NCBI RefSeq assembly: GCF_964340395.1
Contig: NC_135558.1
Location: 1,518,501-1,582,500, forward strand
Direction: 5' to 3'
Source: Glandiceps talaboti
Taxonomy: Eukaryota; Hemichordata; Enteropneusta; Spengelidae
DNA length: 64,000 bases
This document shows positions 45,870-63,042 of the stretch, one piece after another. A program made the translations under genes and the position numbers. The notes beneath the pieces were generated by a model that was not told the DNA's origin, did not search any database, and worked only from the letters and a program-made list of their open reading frames with translations. Within the stretch, counting starts at the first letter, position 1. Every line of letters starts with the position of its first letter.

Positions 45870-48800
45870 GTGAGTCGCGAAGGCTGAACCATTGACACCG
45901 TGTTACTGTTAGTGTTATTAGGTGTGATACAAATATAGCTAACTTTTAATGCGATCAGGCGTCATGATAAAATACAGTTTGGTTTATGCATGGATGTATT
46001 AGGGGAGCTCCCCTTATACATCCATGGTTTATACTATCTGTCTAAGTTAAATCAAGGAAGACAAACGGTACCCCGATGTACACAAACATATCTAGCAAGC
46101 ATGGCATTGGTAGTAGTATACGTGCTAAACTAAAGTAAAGACCAGTTTTCCAAATAAACTGCACATTCAGTAACTGTTAACTTTCCCAGGAAAGGCACTC
46201 ACTCCTGTAATAACAAAATCGAAAGCAAACAACAATATAGAAGGAAATAGAGGTAACATTAAATAAAGCAATTGAACTGTATTCTCACAGATTGGTCAGA
46301 ACTTGTTTGATTCTGACATGTTCAGTATGCTTGTTATCATTTACAGTGAGCTGGACAAACTCAGTGGTACATTACAGAAGTTTTCTGATCCTATTCCAAT
46401 GGGAAACAGTGGTTTGCTAAGTTTGGATCCCGTCCATGATAAGACTCCAATGTACACACAACTGTTACAGACTTACAAATGGTCAACTAAGGTAATGGCC
46501 TACATACAAATCGTATTTTACAAAGGATTTTTTTTTCACTGACTACTAATTTCAAGTACACCCTGTGTGTTTGTTAGACAAAGAGTGCTCAGTGTTTTTG
46601 CTAAGGTTGGGGAACCCAGGTAACAGAAAGGGGTAAAAATGGCAGTGTTTCCCCATAGACTCTATGGTAATTTTGTTTGGGAATGCAGGTAAAATGACAT
46701 GGGAACCCCGGTAGATTTTTCCTACTTGCCTCCCTTAGCAAAAACACTGCTATGCAGAGAACTAGAACATTTGTGATTTCATCACAAGCAGGTTTTCCCA
46801 TAAACCTTTGCAGGAAATGTCCAAAATGGCTGAAACATGTCAAGTGCAGTAGGGCTTCTTTAAAGGATTTCAAAGTTGGGTGATAATTTATCACCAAGTC
46901 ATGTTTAGTCCTATTTATGCTGGGGGGGAGGGAGGGAAAGGGGGGTTATTGTAATTTCTGTTATAAACCTATAAATATGATACCAGATCTTTTGAGAAGA
47001 CATCGTATCCGCTAAAAATACATGTATGCAAACTCATGCAGTCAAGATAAATTTATGAATAAATATATCTTTGAGTTTACTTATCCTGTTTTACAGTACT
47101 TATACACAGTATGTTCTTTTTAATCTTTCACACCTCTTTTGTGACTAGAATGACAAACCACTGATTGAAAATCTCCATGCATAATTGCCCAATCATCTTG
47201 TTTGTTTGTTAGCTAGTGGGTTGTCGCATTCAATTGAGTGTGATATGCAAATCAACACACATACAGAGCCTTGTCCATCTTAGCTGAACGTTGTCATTTG
47301 CATATCATTATAGAGCCTTGTCCATCTCAGCTGAACGTGGTCATTTGCATATCATTACAGAGCCTTGTCCATCTCAGCTGAACGTGGTCATTTGCATATC
47401 ATTACAGAGCTTTGTCCATCTCAGCTGAATGTGGTCATTTGTATATCATTACAGAGCCTTGTCCATCTCAGCTGAATGTGGTCATTTGCATATCATTTCG
47501 TTTGAATGTGACCACCTGCTAGCTGACGAACAAGTTGATTGGGCAATTATGCGTGGAGATTCTCAAACCATGTTATCAACGGTTTGTAATTCTCGTTTCA
47601 AGCGAGGGCATGAATGATTAAACAGAATGTACTATAAGGAATATACTATAATATACTGTAAGTGCTGTAAACAGGCTGACTATTACTATTACTATAATTC
47701 ATTTATTAGTGATCAACAAGTATTTGGTTCGTTCTCTATACCGTAAAAGTAATTTCTATTCCTCTTTTAATAGGTACAAGCACATAGCAGTCTAGCAAGT
47801 TCAATGCTGACACAAAATTCATTAAAAAGAACATCTGTACCAACAGGAGTTTCAACAAAACGAAGGAAAGCAGCTCCTACCAGTCATTCAATTTCACCAC
47901 AGTAAGTAACCTTTGACCTGGGCAACCTTTGACCTTTCAACACTTTACATACTATCTACATTGATTGTAGCATTGCTTAAAGTGGTCATATGGATGAGAA
48001 ATGGGTATTTGTTTTGGATTTTTAATGTATAGAACAATTTTATCATGCATCCTACTTGGAAAATCAATGTGAAATAGTACATGCAAAGTCTGTATTTGTA
48101 ACTCAATAAATTGTCAAGGACTAATAATTATTAATGTTTAAAATGTTTGTTTTTGTATGTTTGTATGTTTTGATTAATTTCTATACTTCTTTATATCACA
48201 TTGACAGTATTGTAGATACAGTAATTACAAATCTAGACAGAATCTTCAATGATATGTCAATATCAGTTAACAGACCAAAAGGTGCTGGAGCAGTACTGCA
48301 AGTAAGTGGATCATGATTGTGTAAAGTACAGGATATGATGTGATTTGGTCTGTGATGTGAGTTTTAATTTTGTAATTGTATTGTGGAGCCATAGGTGTAA
48401 ATCTGATTCAAGTCTGATGAAAAAGTCAGCTTTTTATTTGTATTACATTTTACATCTAGTGTTGTAGGGGGAGGGGCAGTGCTGAGAGATGATGTGTTGT
48501 AGGGGAGGGGCAGTTCTGAGAGATGATGTGTTGTAGGGGGAGGGGCAGTGCTGAGATGATGTGTTGTAGGGGGAGGGGCAGTGCTGAGATGATGTGTTGT
48601 AGGGAGAGGGGCAGTGCTGAGAGATGATGTGTTGTAGGGGGAGGGGCAGTGCTGAGATGATGTGTTGTAGGGGGAGGGGCAGTGCTGAGATGATGTGTTG
48701 TAGGGGGAGGGGCAGTGCTGAGATGATGTGTTGTAGGGGGAGGGGCAGTGCTGAGATGATGTGTTGTTGGGGGGAGGGGCAGTGCTGAGAGATGATGTAA

Positions 48801-51800
48801 AGAAAAGAAAATTATTTTTCACTATCAGATTGTATGCATTAAAACTTTCCAGATGAATAAGGCAGTGATGTATACATTGACATTATGCACTTAATTCAAA
48901 TTTAGAGTTTATTATCATGAAAGAAAAGAATCTACAAAGTTATCTAATTTTATCTTAAAGGTCACCGTTGGACGTACATTAAGTGCAGTAGTGGTACTAC
49001 GAGGACTTCTCATAGAACATGTGATTGTCAGGGGTTATCATGAACATTCACATAAAGATGACGGCCAGGTACAGAATTCACAAATTTATTCAAAATTATC
49101 AGAACATTGTAATATACTGAGTGTTACGAGGTGCTGAGTGTTATGGGGACTTCTCAAAGAATACTGGAACATGTGACTGTGACAGGTTCAAATTCTTTTG
49201 AAAACTGTAATGTAAGGACTCACAATTTATTTGAACCCAAAAATGTATTTATACTAAGATTAAAGTGCCCGTGAAATTCAACCAAAAACATTGATGTTGT
49301 TTCCTTTGCCTGTGAAGTTGTTGTCACAACATTCCTAAAACTATGTCTACAATACAAATTGAAAGAATGGTAGTAATATGCCAGCAATGAGAATGAATTA
49401 TTTTCACTGAATAAAAACAAAATAATCTGGTTTGTATGTTTCCATAACTGATTTACATTCCATTTTGTATTGTAGCTGGATATATGGACGCCTTCCAGGT
49501 ACCAAGTTTTCCAAAAAGTAAGAACTGTTTCATACATTTTGTTTTCCATAGTACTTTGCTTCATTCTCAATGTTCTAGTGTAAAGGTGTTACCAGGAAAC
49601 TTGTCTCTATTACCAGGTAGACTGTCTCTGTTACCAGGTAACCTGGCTCTGTTCCCAGGTAGACTGTTTCTGTTACCAGGTAGACTGTCTCTGTTACCAG
49701 GTAGACTGTCTCTGTTACCAGGTAGACTGTTTCTGTTACCAGGTAGACTGTTTCTGTTACCAGGTAACCTGTCTCTGTTACTAGGTAGACTCTCTGTTAC
49801 CAGGTAACCTGTCTCTGTTCCCAGGTAGACTGTCTCTGTTCCCAGATTGACTGTCTCTGTTACCAGGTAACCTGTCTCTGTTACTAGGTAGACTCTCTGT
49901 TACCAGGTAACCTGTCTCTGTTATGAGGTAACCTGACTCTGTTACCAGGTAGACTGTCTCTGTTACCAGGTAACCTGTCTCTGTTACCAGGTAACCTGGC
50001 TCTGTTACCAGGTAGACTGTCTCTGTTCCCAGATAGACTGTCTCTGTTACCAGGTAGACTGTCTCTGTTACCAGGTAACCTGTCTTTCTGTTACCAGGTA
50101 GACTGTCTGTTACCAGGTAACCTGTCTCTGTTACCAGGTAGACTTTCTCTGTTACCAGGTAACCTGTCTCTGTTACCAGGTAGACTCTCTCTGTTATGAG
50201 GTAACCTGACTCTGTTACCAGGTAGACTGTCTGTTACCAGGTAACCTGTCTCTGTTACCAGGTAGACTCTCTCTGTTACCAGGTAACCTGTCTCTGTTAC
50301 CAGGTAACCTGACTCTGTTACCAGGTAGACTGTCTCTGTTACCAGGTAACCTGTCTCTGTTACCAGGTAGACTCTCTCTGTTACCAGGTAACCTGTCTGT
50401 TACCAGGTAACCTGACTCTGTTGCCAGTTAGACTGTCTCTGTTACCAGATAGGCTGTCTCTGTTACCAGGTAACCTGTCTTTCTGTTACCAGGTAACCTG
50501 TCTTTCTGTTACCAGGTAACCTGTCTCTCTGTTACCAGGTAACCTGGCTCTGTTACCAGGTAACCTGGTTCTGTTACCAGTTAGACTGTCTTTGTTACCA
50601 GGTAGACAACAAACTCTGTTATGGGGAGACCATCTCTGTTACCTGGGAAACAGACTGAGTTACCAGATAGACAATCGGCTCTGTTACATGGTAATCAGGC
50701 TCTGTTACCAGGGAGATATACTCTGTTACCAGGGAGATATGCTCTGTTACCAGGGAGATATGCTCTGTTAATGTTCCTAGATATTCAGGCTATGGTGTCT
50801 TCTGTCTCTTTTCACTACAGTCAGCTCAGATCTTGTATCTTGCAACATTCTGTTGCCATGGGGATGACCTTGCTTGTTATTTCATTTACAGTGTTGTGTG
50901 TTTCAGAAGTTATGTATATGTCATTTTTTGGTATTCCTACCCTATTGTTGCAGGTTCATATCCTTTACAAATATTGTTTCCATTGTTCTCACTTTCTCTG
51001 TGTTTTTTGTCACCAGTTGACAGACCATGCTATGGCAGCAATGTTACACTACCACTTGCCAACAGTACCAGAAATTGCAATCAAGTCATTTATGGTAAGA
51101 AATAGAAACAGTGCCCTCTGGTGGCAATGTCTCTCTGTACACAGATAGCAATCAAGTCATTTATGGTAAGAAGTAGAAACAGTGCCCTCTGGTGGCAATG
51201 TCTCTCTGTACACAGATAGCAATCAAGTCATTTATGGTAAGAAATAGAAACAGTGCCCTCTGGTGGCAATGTCTCTCTGTACACAGATAGCAATCAAGTC
51301 ATTTATGGTAAGAAATAGAAACAGTGCCCTCTGGTGGCAATGTCTCTCTGTACACAGATAGCAATCAAGTCATTTATGGTAAGAAATAGAAACAGTGCCC
51401 TCTGGTGGCAATGTCTCTCTGTACATAGATAGCAATCAAGTCATTTATGGTAAGAAATAGAAACAGTGCCCTCTGGTGGCAATGTCTCTCTGTACATAGA
51501 TAGCAATCAAGTCATTTATGGTAAGAAATAGAAACAGTGCCCTCTGGTGGCAATGTCTCTCTGTACATAGATAGCAATCAAGTCATTTATGGTAAGAAGT
51601 AGAAACAGTGCCCTCTGGTGGCAATGTCTCTCTGTACACAGATAGCAATCAAGTCATTTATGGTAAGAAGTAGACCTTACAAAATAAACAGCTCCCTCTG
51701 GTGGCAATTTCTATCGTTATATAGATAGCAATCAAATCATTTATAGTAAGAAATAGACTGACCTGACAAAATTAAACGGTGCTCTCTACTTAACATTATG

Positions 51801-52080
51801 AGGTCATAAAGGTCACCACTGAGGGCGCTAGCCAGAGGTATTTGTCACATGTCAGTTTTATTAGGCAACCCCCAGTGGTCCAAGGTCTTGCTACAACACT
51901 AGATGTGAGTAACTTTATTTTTTTTTGTTCTCTTTCTTTCCACAGACATGGTTGCACAGCTATACTACATTGTTTTCAACACCATGTCATAGATGCAGTA
52001 AATATCTCAATAACAATTTACCACCAACATGGCGAGACTTTAGGAATTTAGAAGTTTATCATGACAGTTGCAGGCAATAA
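45679..52080 (+). CDS. MED27: Mediator complex subunit 27 (complete, spliced)
   Basis: MED27 is a tail/upper-tail subunit of Mediator, the nuclear bridge between activators and RNA polymerase II. Eight exons (45679-45869, 46347-46491, 47774-47901, 48208-48301, 48961-49068, 49476-49517, 51017-51094, 51946-52080) join in phase to 306 codons plus stop; human MED27 has 311 residues. Landmarks in order: LRSSVTRVFNQLKDG near the N-terminus, NSGLLSLDPVHDKTPMYTQL, a basic linker TKRRKAAP, the central domain (IVDTVITNLDRIFNDMSI), LDIWTPSRYQVFQK, LTDHAMAAMLHYHLP, and a C-terminal CHRC with LPPTWRDFRNLEVYHDSCRQ. The ATG at 45679 is chosen because it begins MADPGNLE, like the human MADVI start, and sits in a GATGGCGG context. 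All landmarks are intact; this is a confident call. Confidence 0.97.
46347..46491 (+). CDS. MED27: MED27 exon 2
   Basis: Acceptor TTTACAG, donor GTAATG, phase 2 to 0. It encodes ELDKLSGTLQKFSDPIPMGN then SGLLSLDPVHDKTPMYTQLL, the longest near-identical block to vertebrate MED27. Confidence 0.96.
46770..46905. mobile_element. Dispersed repeat fragment
   Basis: TTTTCCCATAAACC, AAAATGGCTGAA and ATGTCAAGTGCAGTAGGGCT recur at 54990-55265 and, diverged, at 15080-15210. Confidence 0.6.
47165..47568. mobile_element. TIR element with internal 47-bp minisatellite
   Basis: Arms of about 70 bases are inverted (CCATGCATAATTGCCCAATC at left, its near-complement GATTGGGCAATTATGCGTGG at right). Between them are five 47-bp units containing GAGCCTTGTCCATCTCAGCT and GTCATTTGCATATCATT. 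Confidence 0.85.
47774..47901 (+). CDS. MED27: MED27 exon 3
   Basis: Acceptor TTTAATAG, donor GTAAGT, phase 0 to 2. It encodes VQAHSSLASSMLTQNSLKRT and then the basic TKRRKAAPTS linker, which parallels the human AKRRPKAQPT region. Confidence 0.93.
47980..48160. mobile_element. Half copy of the palindromic element at 34898
   Basis: It shares AATTTTATCATG, GGAAAATCAATGTGAAA and GTATTTGTAACTCAATA with the left arm of 34898-35119. Confidence 0.65.
48208..48301 (+). CDS. MED27: MED27 exon 4
   Basis: Acceptor ATTGACAG, donor GTAAGT, phase 2 to 0. It encodes IVDTVITNLDRIFNDMSISV then NRPKGAGAVLQ, matching human YVDDVISRIDRMFPEMSI. Confidence 0.94.
48460..48800. repeat. 31-35-bp G-rich minisatellite, ten copies
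   Basis: The unit contains GTTGTAGGGGGAGGGGCAGT and GCTGAGATGATGT. It sits in MED27 intron 4. G-runs could form G-quadruplexes on the sense RNA. Confidence 0.95.
48961..49068 (+). CDS. MED27: MED27 exon 5
   Basis: 36 codons, phase 0 to 0, acceptor CTTAAAG and donor GTACAG. It encodes VTVGRTLSAVVVLRGLLIEH then VIVRGYHEHSHKDDGQ. It corresponds to the human segment with VTLGKVLKVIVVMRSLFID. Confidence 0.93.
49476..49517 (+). CDS. MED27: MED27 exon 6 (42-bp small exon)
   Basis: Only 14 codons, phase 0 to 0: LDIWTPSRYQVFQK, flanked by acceptor TATTGTAG and donor GTAAGA. It matches human LDIWSKSNYQVFQK. It precedes a 1.2-kb minisatellite full of splice-site-like motifs. Confidence 0.93.
49585..50790. 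repeat. ~21-bp minisatellite of splice-site-like units, about 55 copies
   Basis: The unit is CTGTCTCTGTTACCAGGTAA or ...GGTAGA. Each unit reads as a pyrimidine-rich 3' splice site (TCTCTGTTACCAG) fused to a 5' splice site (CAGGTAA). It fills most of MED27 intron 6. Open frames through it are by-products. Confidence 0.95.
51017..51094 (+). CDS. MED27: MED27 exon 7
   Basis: 26 codons, phase 0 to 0: LTDHAMAAMLHYHLPTVPEI then AIKSFM, acceptor GTCACCAG and donor GTAAGA. The last 18 bases of this exon plus the donor and following intron are tandemly copied at least eight times downstream. Confidence 0.95.
51074..51750 (+). repeat. 71-bp array carrying copies of the end of MED27 exon 7
   Basis: From the end of exon 7, units of 71 bp repeat eight times with near identity and once diverged. 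Each has an acceptor-like TCTCTGTACACAG (or ACATAG), the 21 bases ATAGCAATCAAGTCATTTAT+G (encoding IAIKSFM), a GTAAGA donor, and AGTGCCCTCTGGTGGCAATG. The 21-bp cores are at 51145-51165, 51216-51236, 51287-51307, 51358-51378, 51429-51449, 51500-51520, 51571-51591, 51642-51662 and, diverged, 51725-51745. Confidence 0.95.
51946..52080 (+). CDS. MED27: MED27 exon 8 (terminal)
   Basis: Acceptor TTTCCACAG. It encodes TWLHSYTTLFSTPCHRCSKY, then LNNNLPPTWRDFRNLEVYHD, then SCRQ and TAA. The Cys-x-x-Cys and downstream His/Cys parallel the human C-terminal zinc-ribbon-like end (PCQRCGKF and FHDTCRQ). Confidence 0.96.
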   Translation, partial: TWLHSYTTLFSTPCHRCSKYLNNNLPPTWRDFRNLEVYHDSCRQ

Positions 52081-52278
52081 ATTATACAGACATGGGGTGG
52101 GAGGGAAAATGGGGAGGGGTCAGGGGATTTATTGAATGAAGGGATCATGGGGATAGGGTGGGGGTGGGGGGAATCTGCCAGGATAAGCTGCCAGTCGTCT
52201 AATATGTGTAAACCTTTGAATTCCAGAAAATAAAATAATTACAGTTGTGCAAAAGTTTTGAATTTGAGTAACAATAAA
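52076..52278 (+). terminator. Candidate poly(A) signals of MED27
   Basis: AATAAA occurs at 52076-52081 (overlapping the stop codon), 52229-52234 and 52273-52278. The two downstream hexamers would give a 3' UTR of about 170-220 bases and are the more plausible signals. Confidence 0.4.
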
Positions 52279-52284
52279 GCCATT

Positions 52285-52730
52285 CATACTTCTTACTATT
52301 TTGTTCATTTGCATCAATCTTTCAGTTTTGTGACTGAGATATTCCAAAAAAAATGATTGGCAGAATTTTTTATATGTATCACAGGAAGCCTGGTAGCAGA
52401 AGGGTGGAATTTGGTAAAATTTGAATAGATTCCATTGAAACATGTATACATACACATACACAGAAACACATACACACTTCAAAGAGGGTACTTCCAAAAA
52501 ATAACTATTTTCATAAATATCCTACTACAAAGGACAGTATCTAAGACAAGTCAGTATATGAAATATAGTAAAATTTATTATTAGCACCTTTGAAATCCAT
52601 AAAGCTGAGATGAAATGAAAACAATGCAGACTACAGAACATACTACGGATTGGGATAAACTACATACCCTTACATGTCTATCTTATCTATACTTTTATCA
52701 ATTCTGATATTGTAGCCTACTCTAACAGAA
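52285..52730. other. Intergenic DNA after MED27
   Basis: Nothing recognised. Confidence 0.3.
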
Positions 52731-52734
52731 CCAA

Positions 52735-53115
52735 GTGATGCATAAGTTCAGGTGTGGTGTACTCTGGGTATTTGTATGAATATTAACAGTGCTCTCTGCA
52801 GTCATACTTCCATGAGTGTAGCAAATCAATGAAACTGCAGCAGAAAATACCTTAGGCAGAAGTGCAAATCTGCAAGTACGTACACTGGCACTCACACAGC
52901 ATTGGGTTCTGTTATTATTACATATGTTTCTCCAAATTTCTAAACAAATAGAACTACGTGTTCACCAGATTTCTTGGACATGGAACAACTGCATGCTAAT
53001 TTGCATACAGAAATGCAATAATGTGTGCAGTAAACCCTAGACCCTCCACCCACGTTGGTAGAGGGTCTATGGTTTAACACTGCAATGTAAAACCAATAGT
53101 AGGATTTACTGATGA
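52735..53115. mobile_element. Dispersed repeat, copy B (diverged)
   Basis: Parts (GGTGTACTCTGGGTATTTG, CAGCAGAAAATACC, CATTGGGTTCTGTTATTATT) match copies A and C. A small perfect-arm hairpin (TAAACCCTAGACCCT...AGGGTCTATGGTTTA) lies at 53031-53076. Confidence 0.65.
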
Positions 53116-53129
53116 AAATAATCACTGTA

Positions 53130-53545
53130 TGTAACAGAACGCCATGACACATCAATACAAATGTTGCATACTCTGGGTTATTTGCACAAGTACTTGCAGT
53201 GTTCTCTGCACCCATACTTTCATAAGCATAGCGAGTGAAAGTCCAGCAAAGAACACTGCAAGCATGAGTTCAAATACCCATACTGGAACCCAAGTACCCA
53301 TACTGGAACTCGTGTGGAATGGGGTTCTGTTATTATTGCATATGTTTATCTGAAACGGCAAATTTGCAATAAAATCATACACGTGATTTCATGTGCAGCA
53401 AACGATCATGTCCTCATTTGCATATCATTTGCATGCAGGTATGCAATAATAATGTTTTCGGTATTGCACTGCAGTGAAAATACCCTTAGTATGTGCGCAC
53501 ACCAGTGCAAGTAATCTCTGGTACATATGTAATAATACCTAGTCT
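53130..53545. mobile_element. Dispersed repeat, copy C
   Basis: It carries GGTTATTTGCACAAGTACTT, GCAGTGTTCTCTGCA, AAGAACACTGCAAGCA, CATATCATTTGCATGCAGGT and ATTGCACTGCAGTG, collinear with copy A. Confidence 0.75.
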
Positions 53546-54060
53546 CGGTTATACAAAGGAATCTGCAGCATCTTATGAAGGGTATGAAATCAATTGTGTG
53601 AACCCTATCTAAACTATTTCAGTGAAATTATTCAGAGCTAAAAGTCAAATTTTGCAGCATGTAAACCTTGGATAGATATAACAAAAAAAGTCAAAACAGC
53701 TGTGAAAGGTTTTCAATATTTAAAATATACTGTTGACCAGTTATCCTGAAACAGATATTGATTAAACAACGAAATTGAACAACAATGTACTTAGTATTTG
53801 ATAACATAAGTTTAACCTTGAAGACTTGGGTGTAAAATCAGGAATGGGAGGTTATGATGCATGATTGGAAGGATGGGGGGGGGGGGGGGGTTGTAGGTCC
53901 TATGAGGGGGCATCATCCCTGTCATATGTACAGGAGAATTGCTTGTGTACATTTAAAGAGAAGATATACAAATGTGTAAGTTTTTGTACTAATGCAGACT
54001 TTTTCATTGATGTTGCATTCAATTTTACTGCCAAGGAAATGACCATCCCTTCCCTTTGGG

Positions 54061-54310
54061 GAAAGGGAGATTAGACCACGCCCACAATAGCTGATCTGTC
54101 AGTCTAATGACATCATCGGTCTGGGCTTATCAGCCTGCCCTAACTATTAGGCTAATAGTTTGGGGAACAGAGATTAGACCATGCCCACAATAGCTGATCT
54201 GTCAGTCTAATGACATCATCGGTCTGGGCTTATCAGCCTGCCCTGTTTGGGGAACAGAGAATAGACCATGCCCACAACAGCTGATCTGTCAGTCTAGTCG
54301 GTTAGTCAGT
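54061..54310. repeat. ~105-bp tandem repeat, about 2.3 copies
   Basis: The unit contains AGATTAGACCATGCCCACAA, TAGCTGATCTGTCAGTCTAA and CATCATCGGTCTGGGCTTAT. Confidence 0.85.
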
Positions 54311-54989
54311 CTAACAGCTGGTATACACAAAAAATTCATAAGGAAAACTCTTGAGGGATGATCAAGCTGTAAGGCGTTATCAGAAATTGACAATGATGTC
54401 AACAAGAGGAAGAAAGTTCCTTACTAGTGAGACCATGTTTTTTTTGTATATCATTATCATGGTTAAATTTGGGTTTTCTCATGACAAATTTGTTTTATTG
54501 TATATACAAAATTTATCGTATATACAAAATTTGTATGCAAACTGTCCATCACATATTTCCAAGCAACAACCATGTTACTTTTTCAGAATTCCTTTTAGAA
54601 TAGACCACTACAAAATGTCTGACCAAACTTTTACAACCAATATTTTATGCTTTATAACATTTTACTGCACAAAGTAAGAAGTTAAACAAGTTCTGATTTC
54701 ACAAATAAATACCTAGAAAGTTTATTCTTGAATTTAAAGTAATGGTCCCTTTGAAGTTAAAAATTCATTCAGTTTACATTATTTCCTTTGTTTTTTCACT
54801 TTTTTGCCCTTGATGAAACATGGTGTGCTAGTCCCTGTGTCATCACATGACCTATCAGTTTGTGTGAGCCTTCAGGTAAACTAGTAATTGCCATTTTGGA
54901 TCTGCCATATTGAATTACCACGGAAATGTATAATTCCCACAATCCTTTGCTCTATATTTTTGATTGGTTGGTCATCTTAGCCAATGAGA

Positions 54990-55265
54990 GCATGAGATGC
55001 AAATACTAGTTATATGCAATACATTTACACAGGAACCAGTGAAGATGCATTGTGGTAAATGTGATGTCATCACGAGGTTTTCCCATAAACCCTTGCACGA
55101 AATTCCCAAAATGGCTGAAGAAGTGTCAAATGTAGTAGGGGTACAAGATTTCAAAGTTGAGTAAGTTATCAAGGTGTTATTTTATCACCAAAAATAATAT
55201 GTAAGTTAATAGCTGTAATCAATACAAGTCTGCTTCAGACAGAACTAAGTCTGACTGCACCAACT
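54990..55265. mobile_element. Dispersed repeat fragment
   Basis: GAGGTTTTCCCATAAACCCT, AAAATGGCTGAAG and TTATCACCAAAAATAATATG link it to 46770-46905, and AAGTTAATAGCTGTAATCAA links it to the 15210 array. Confidence 0.65.
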
Positions 55266-55841
55266 TCTTTGGGAGACAAATGTCACATACCTATTAAAAC
55301 TATGAAGTGAAGTTAAGTATTAAAACATCAAATTTAAAGTTTTATGACATTAGACAAAATAGATAATGTGTCAACTGGAGGAATAAGTGATTACAAATCT
55401 CCACACAAAAAGTAGTCAATGTGAAAATGAGAAACTATTTGTACTGAAAATATGACAAAAGAAGGCAGTGATGAGAGAAAATAAGTACAAAAATATGTGT
55501 TAACTTAGTTCTGCATTTAAGCATATATTAAAGTACTAATATGTAAATCACATAGATGAATCTATAGACTTCTACTCACAATCACAGAGTACAAATTCTT
55601 CTTACAGAGTAAATGTAGCATATATAGAAAAAACACTGAAGTACATTATTTGCCGAGGCTTTTACAGAAAATTTCAACCCAACCTCTTTACAATTCCAGC
55701 ATATGCATGGTACAATATAATCACTGAGGAGAAATGATATCAAAATTATACAAACTTAAATTCCAATGTGTTACCAAACTATTTGTTACTGCTAGCGCTA
55801 TCATCATAATCACTGTGTGCATCAGTATTGTCAATGTCATC

Positions 55842-55931
55842 ACCACTACCATCATCATCATCATCACCACCACCACCACCACCACCACCACCACCACCAC
55901 CACCACCACCACCATCATCATCATCATTACC

Positions 55932-55965
<34 letters not shown>

Positions 55966-56010
55966 TCATTATCACCACCAAAACCACCACCATCATCATC
56001 AGTATTAGTA
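55842..56010. repeat. CAC/CAT trinucleotide array
   Basis: About 50 CAC or CAT units with few interruptions. Poly-His/Pro/Ser frames are artefacts. Confidence 0.95.
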
Positions 56011-56425
56011 CTAGTAAGTAGTATTCATTTCAGAGTTTGATAACAGCTCATCTGTGCAAACGTTCATGAATTTAAGTTTGTATTGCACCAAAATATTCAT
56101 ATTTGGACTATCTATGAACTGTGATGGGGGATGTTACCAACTTCCAAGAATTTGGGATAATTGTCTGAAGGGAAGCATGCATCGTTACTTCAGAAAACAC
56201 TGATGAAGCCATGATTGATACCTGGTGAAAGCTTTAGTAAGCTAATTTAAAATATTGGTGTAATACAAAGTTAAATTCATGAACATAGACATTTCAGAGT
56301 TGTTGTCGTTACCACCACTGACATTGTTGCCGTCATCATTATTGTCTCGTCATATCGCTGTCACCATAACTATAATCATCATTAGCATTGTCGCTGTCAT
56401 CTTTGTTATGTCATTGTCTTGTTTG

Positions 56426-56426
<1 letters not shown>

Positions 56427-56456
<30 letters not shown>

Positions 56457-56459
56457 TAT

Positions 56460-56492
<33 letters not shown>

Positions 56493-56511
56493 CATGTACG
56501 TCATCATCATC
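56427..56511. repeat. CAT and TTG trinucleotide runs
   Basis: ATC/CAT units to 56458, then TTG units to about 56491, then CAT again. Confidence 0.95.
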
Positions 56512-56543
56512 ATACAACATACATCTCATTTTCCAAAATCATC

Positions 56544-63042
<6,499 letters not shown>

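Larger units (their letters stand above)
55270..56543. other. COLGALT downstream region / possible 3' UTR
   Basis: No gene. It contains CAC/CAT trinucleotide runs at 55842-56010 and CAT and TTG runs at 56426-56510. The second cluster ends 33 bases beyond the COLGALT stop (on -) and so probably lies in its 3' UTR. Confidence 0.5.

Noticed and set aside
48364-48822. Pro/Ser/Thr repeat protein on -
   Set aside because: Translation of the G-rich minisatellite in MED27 intron 4.
50621-51148. 175-codon gene covering MED27 exon 7
   Set aside because: The frame merely runs from the minisatellite through exon 7 into its intron; the real coding part is 51017-51094.
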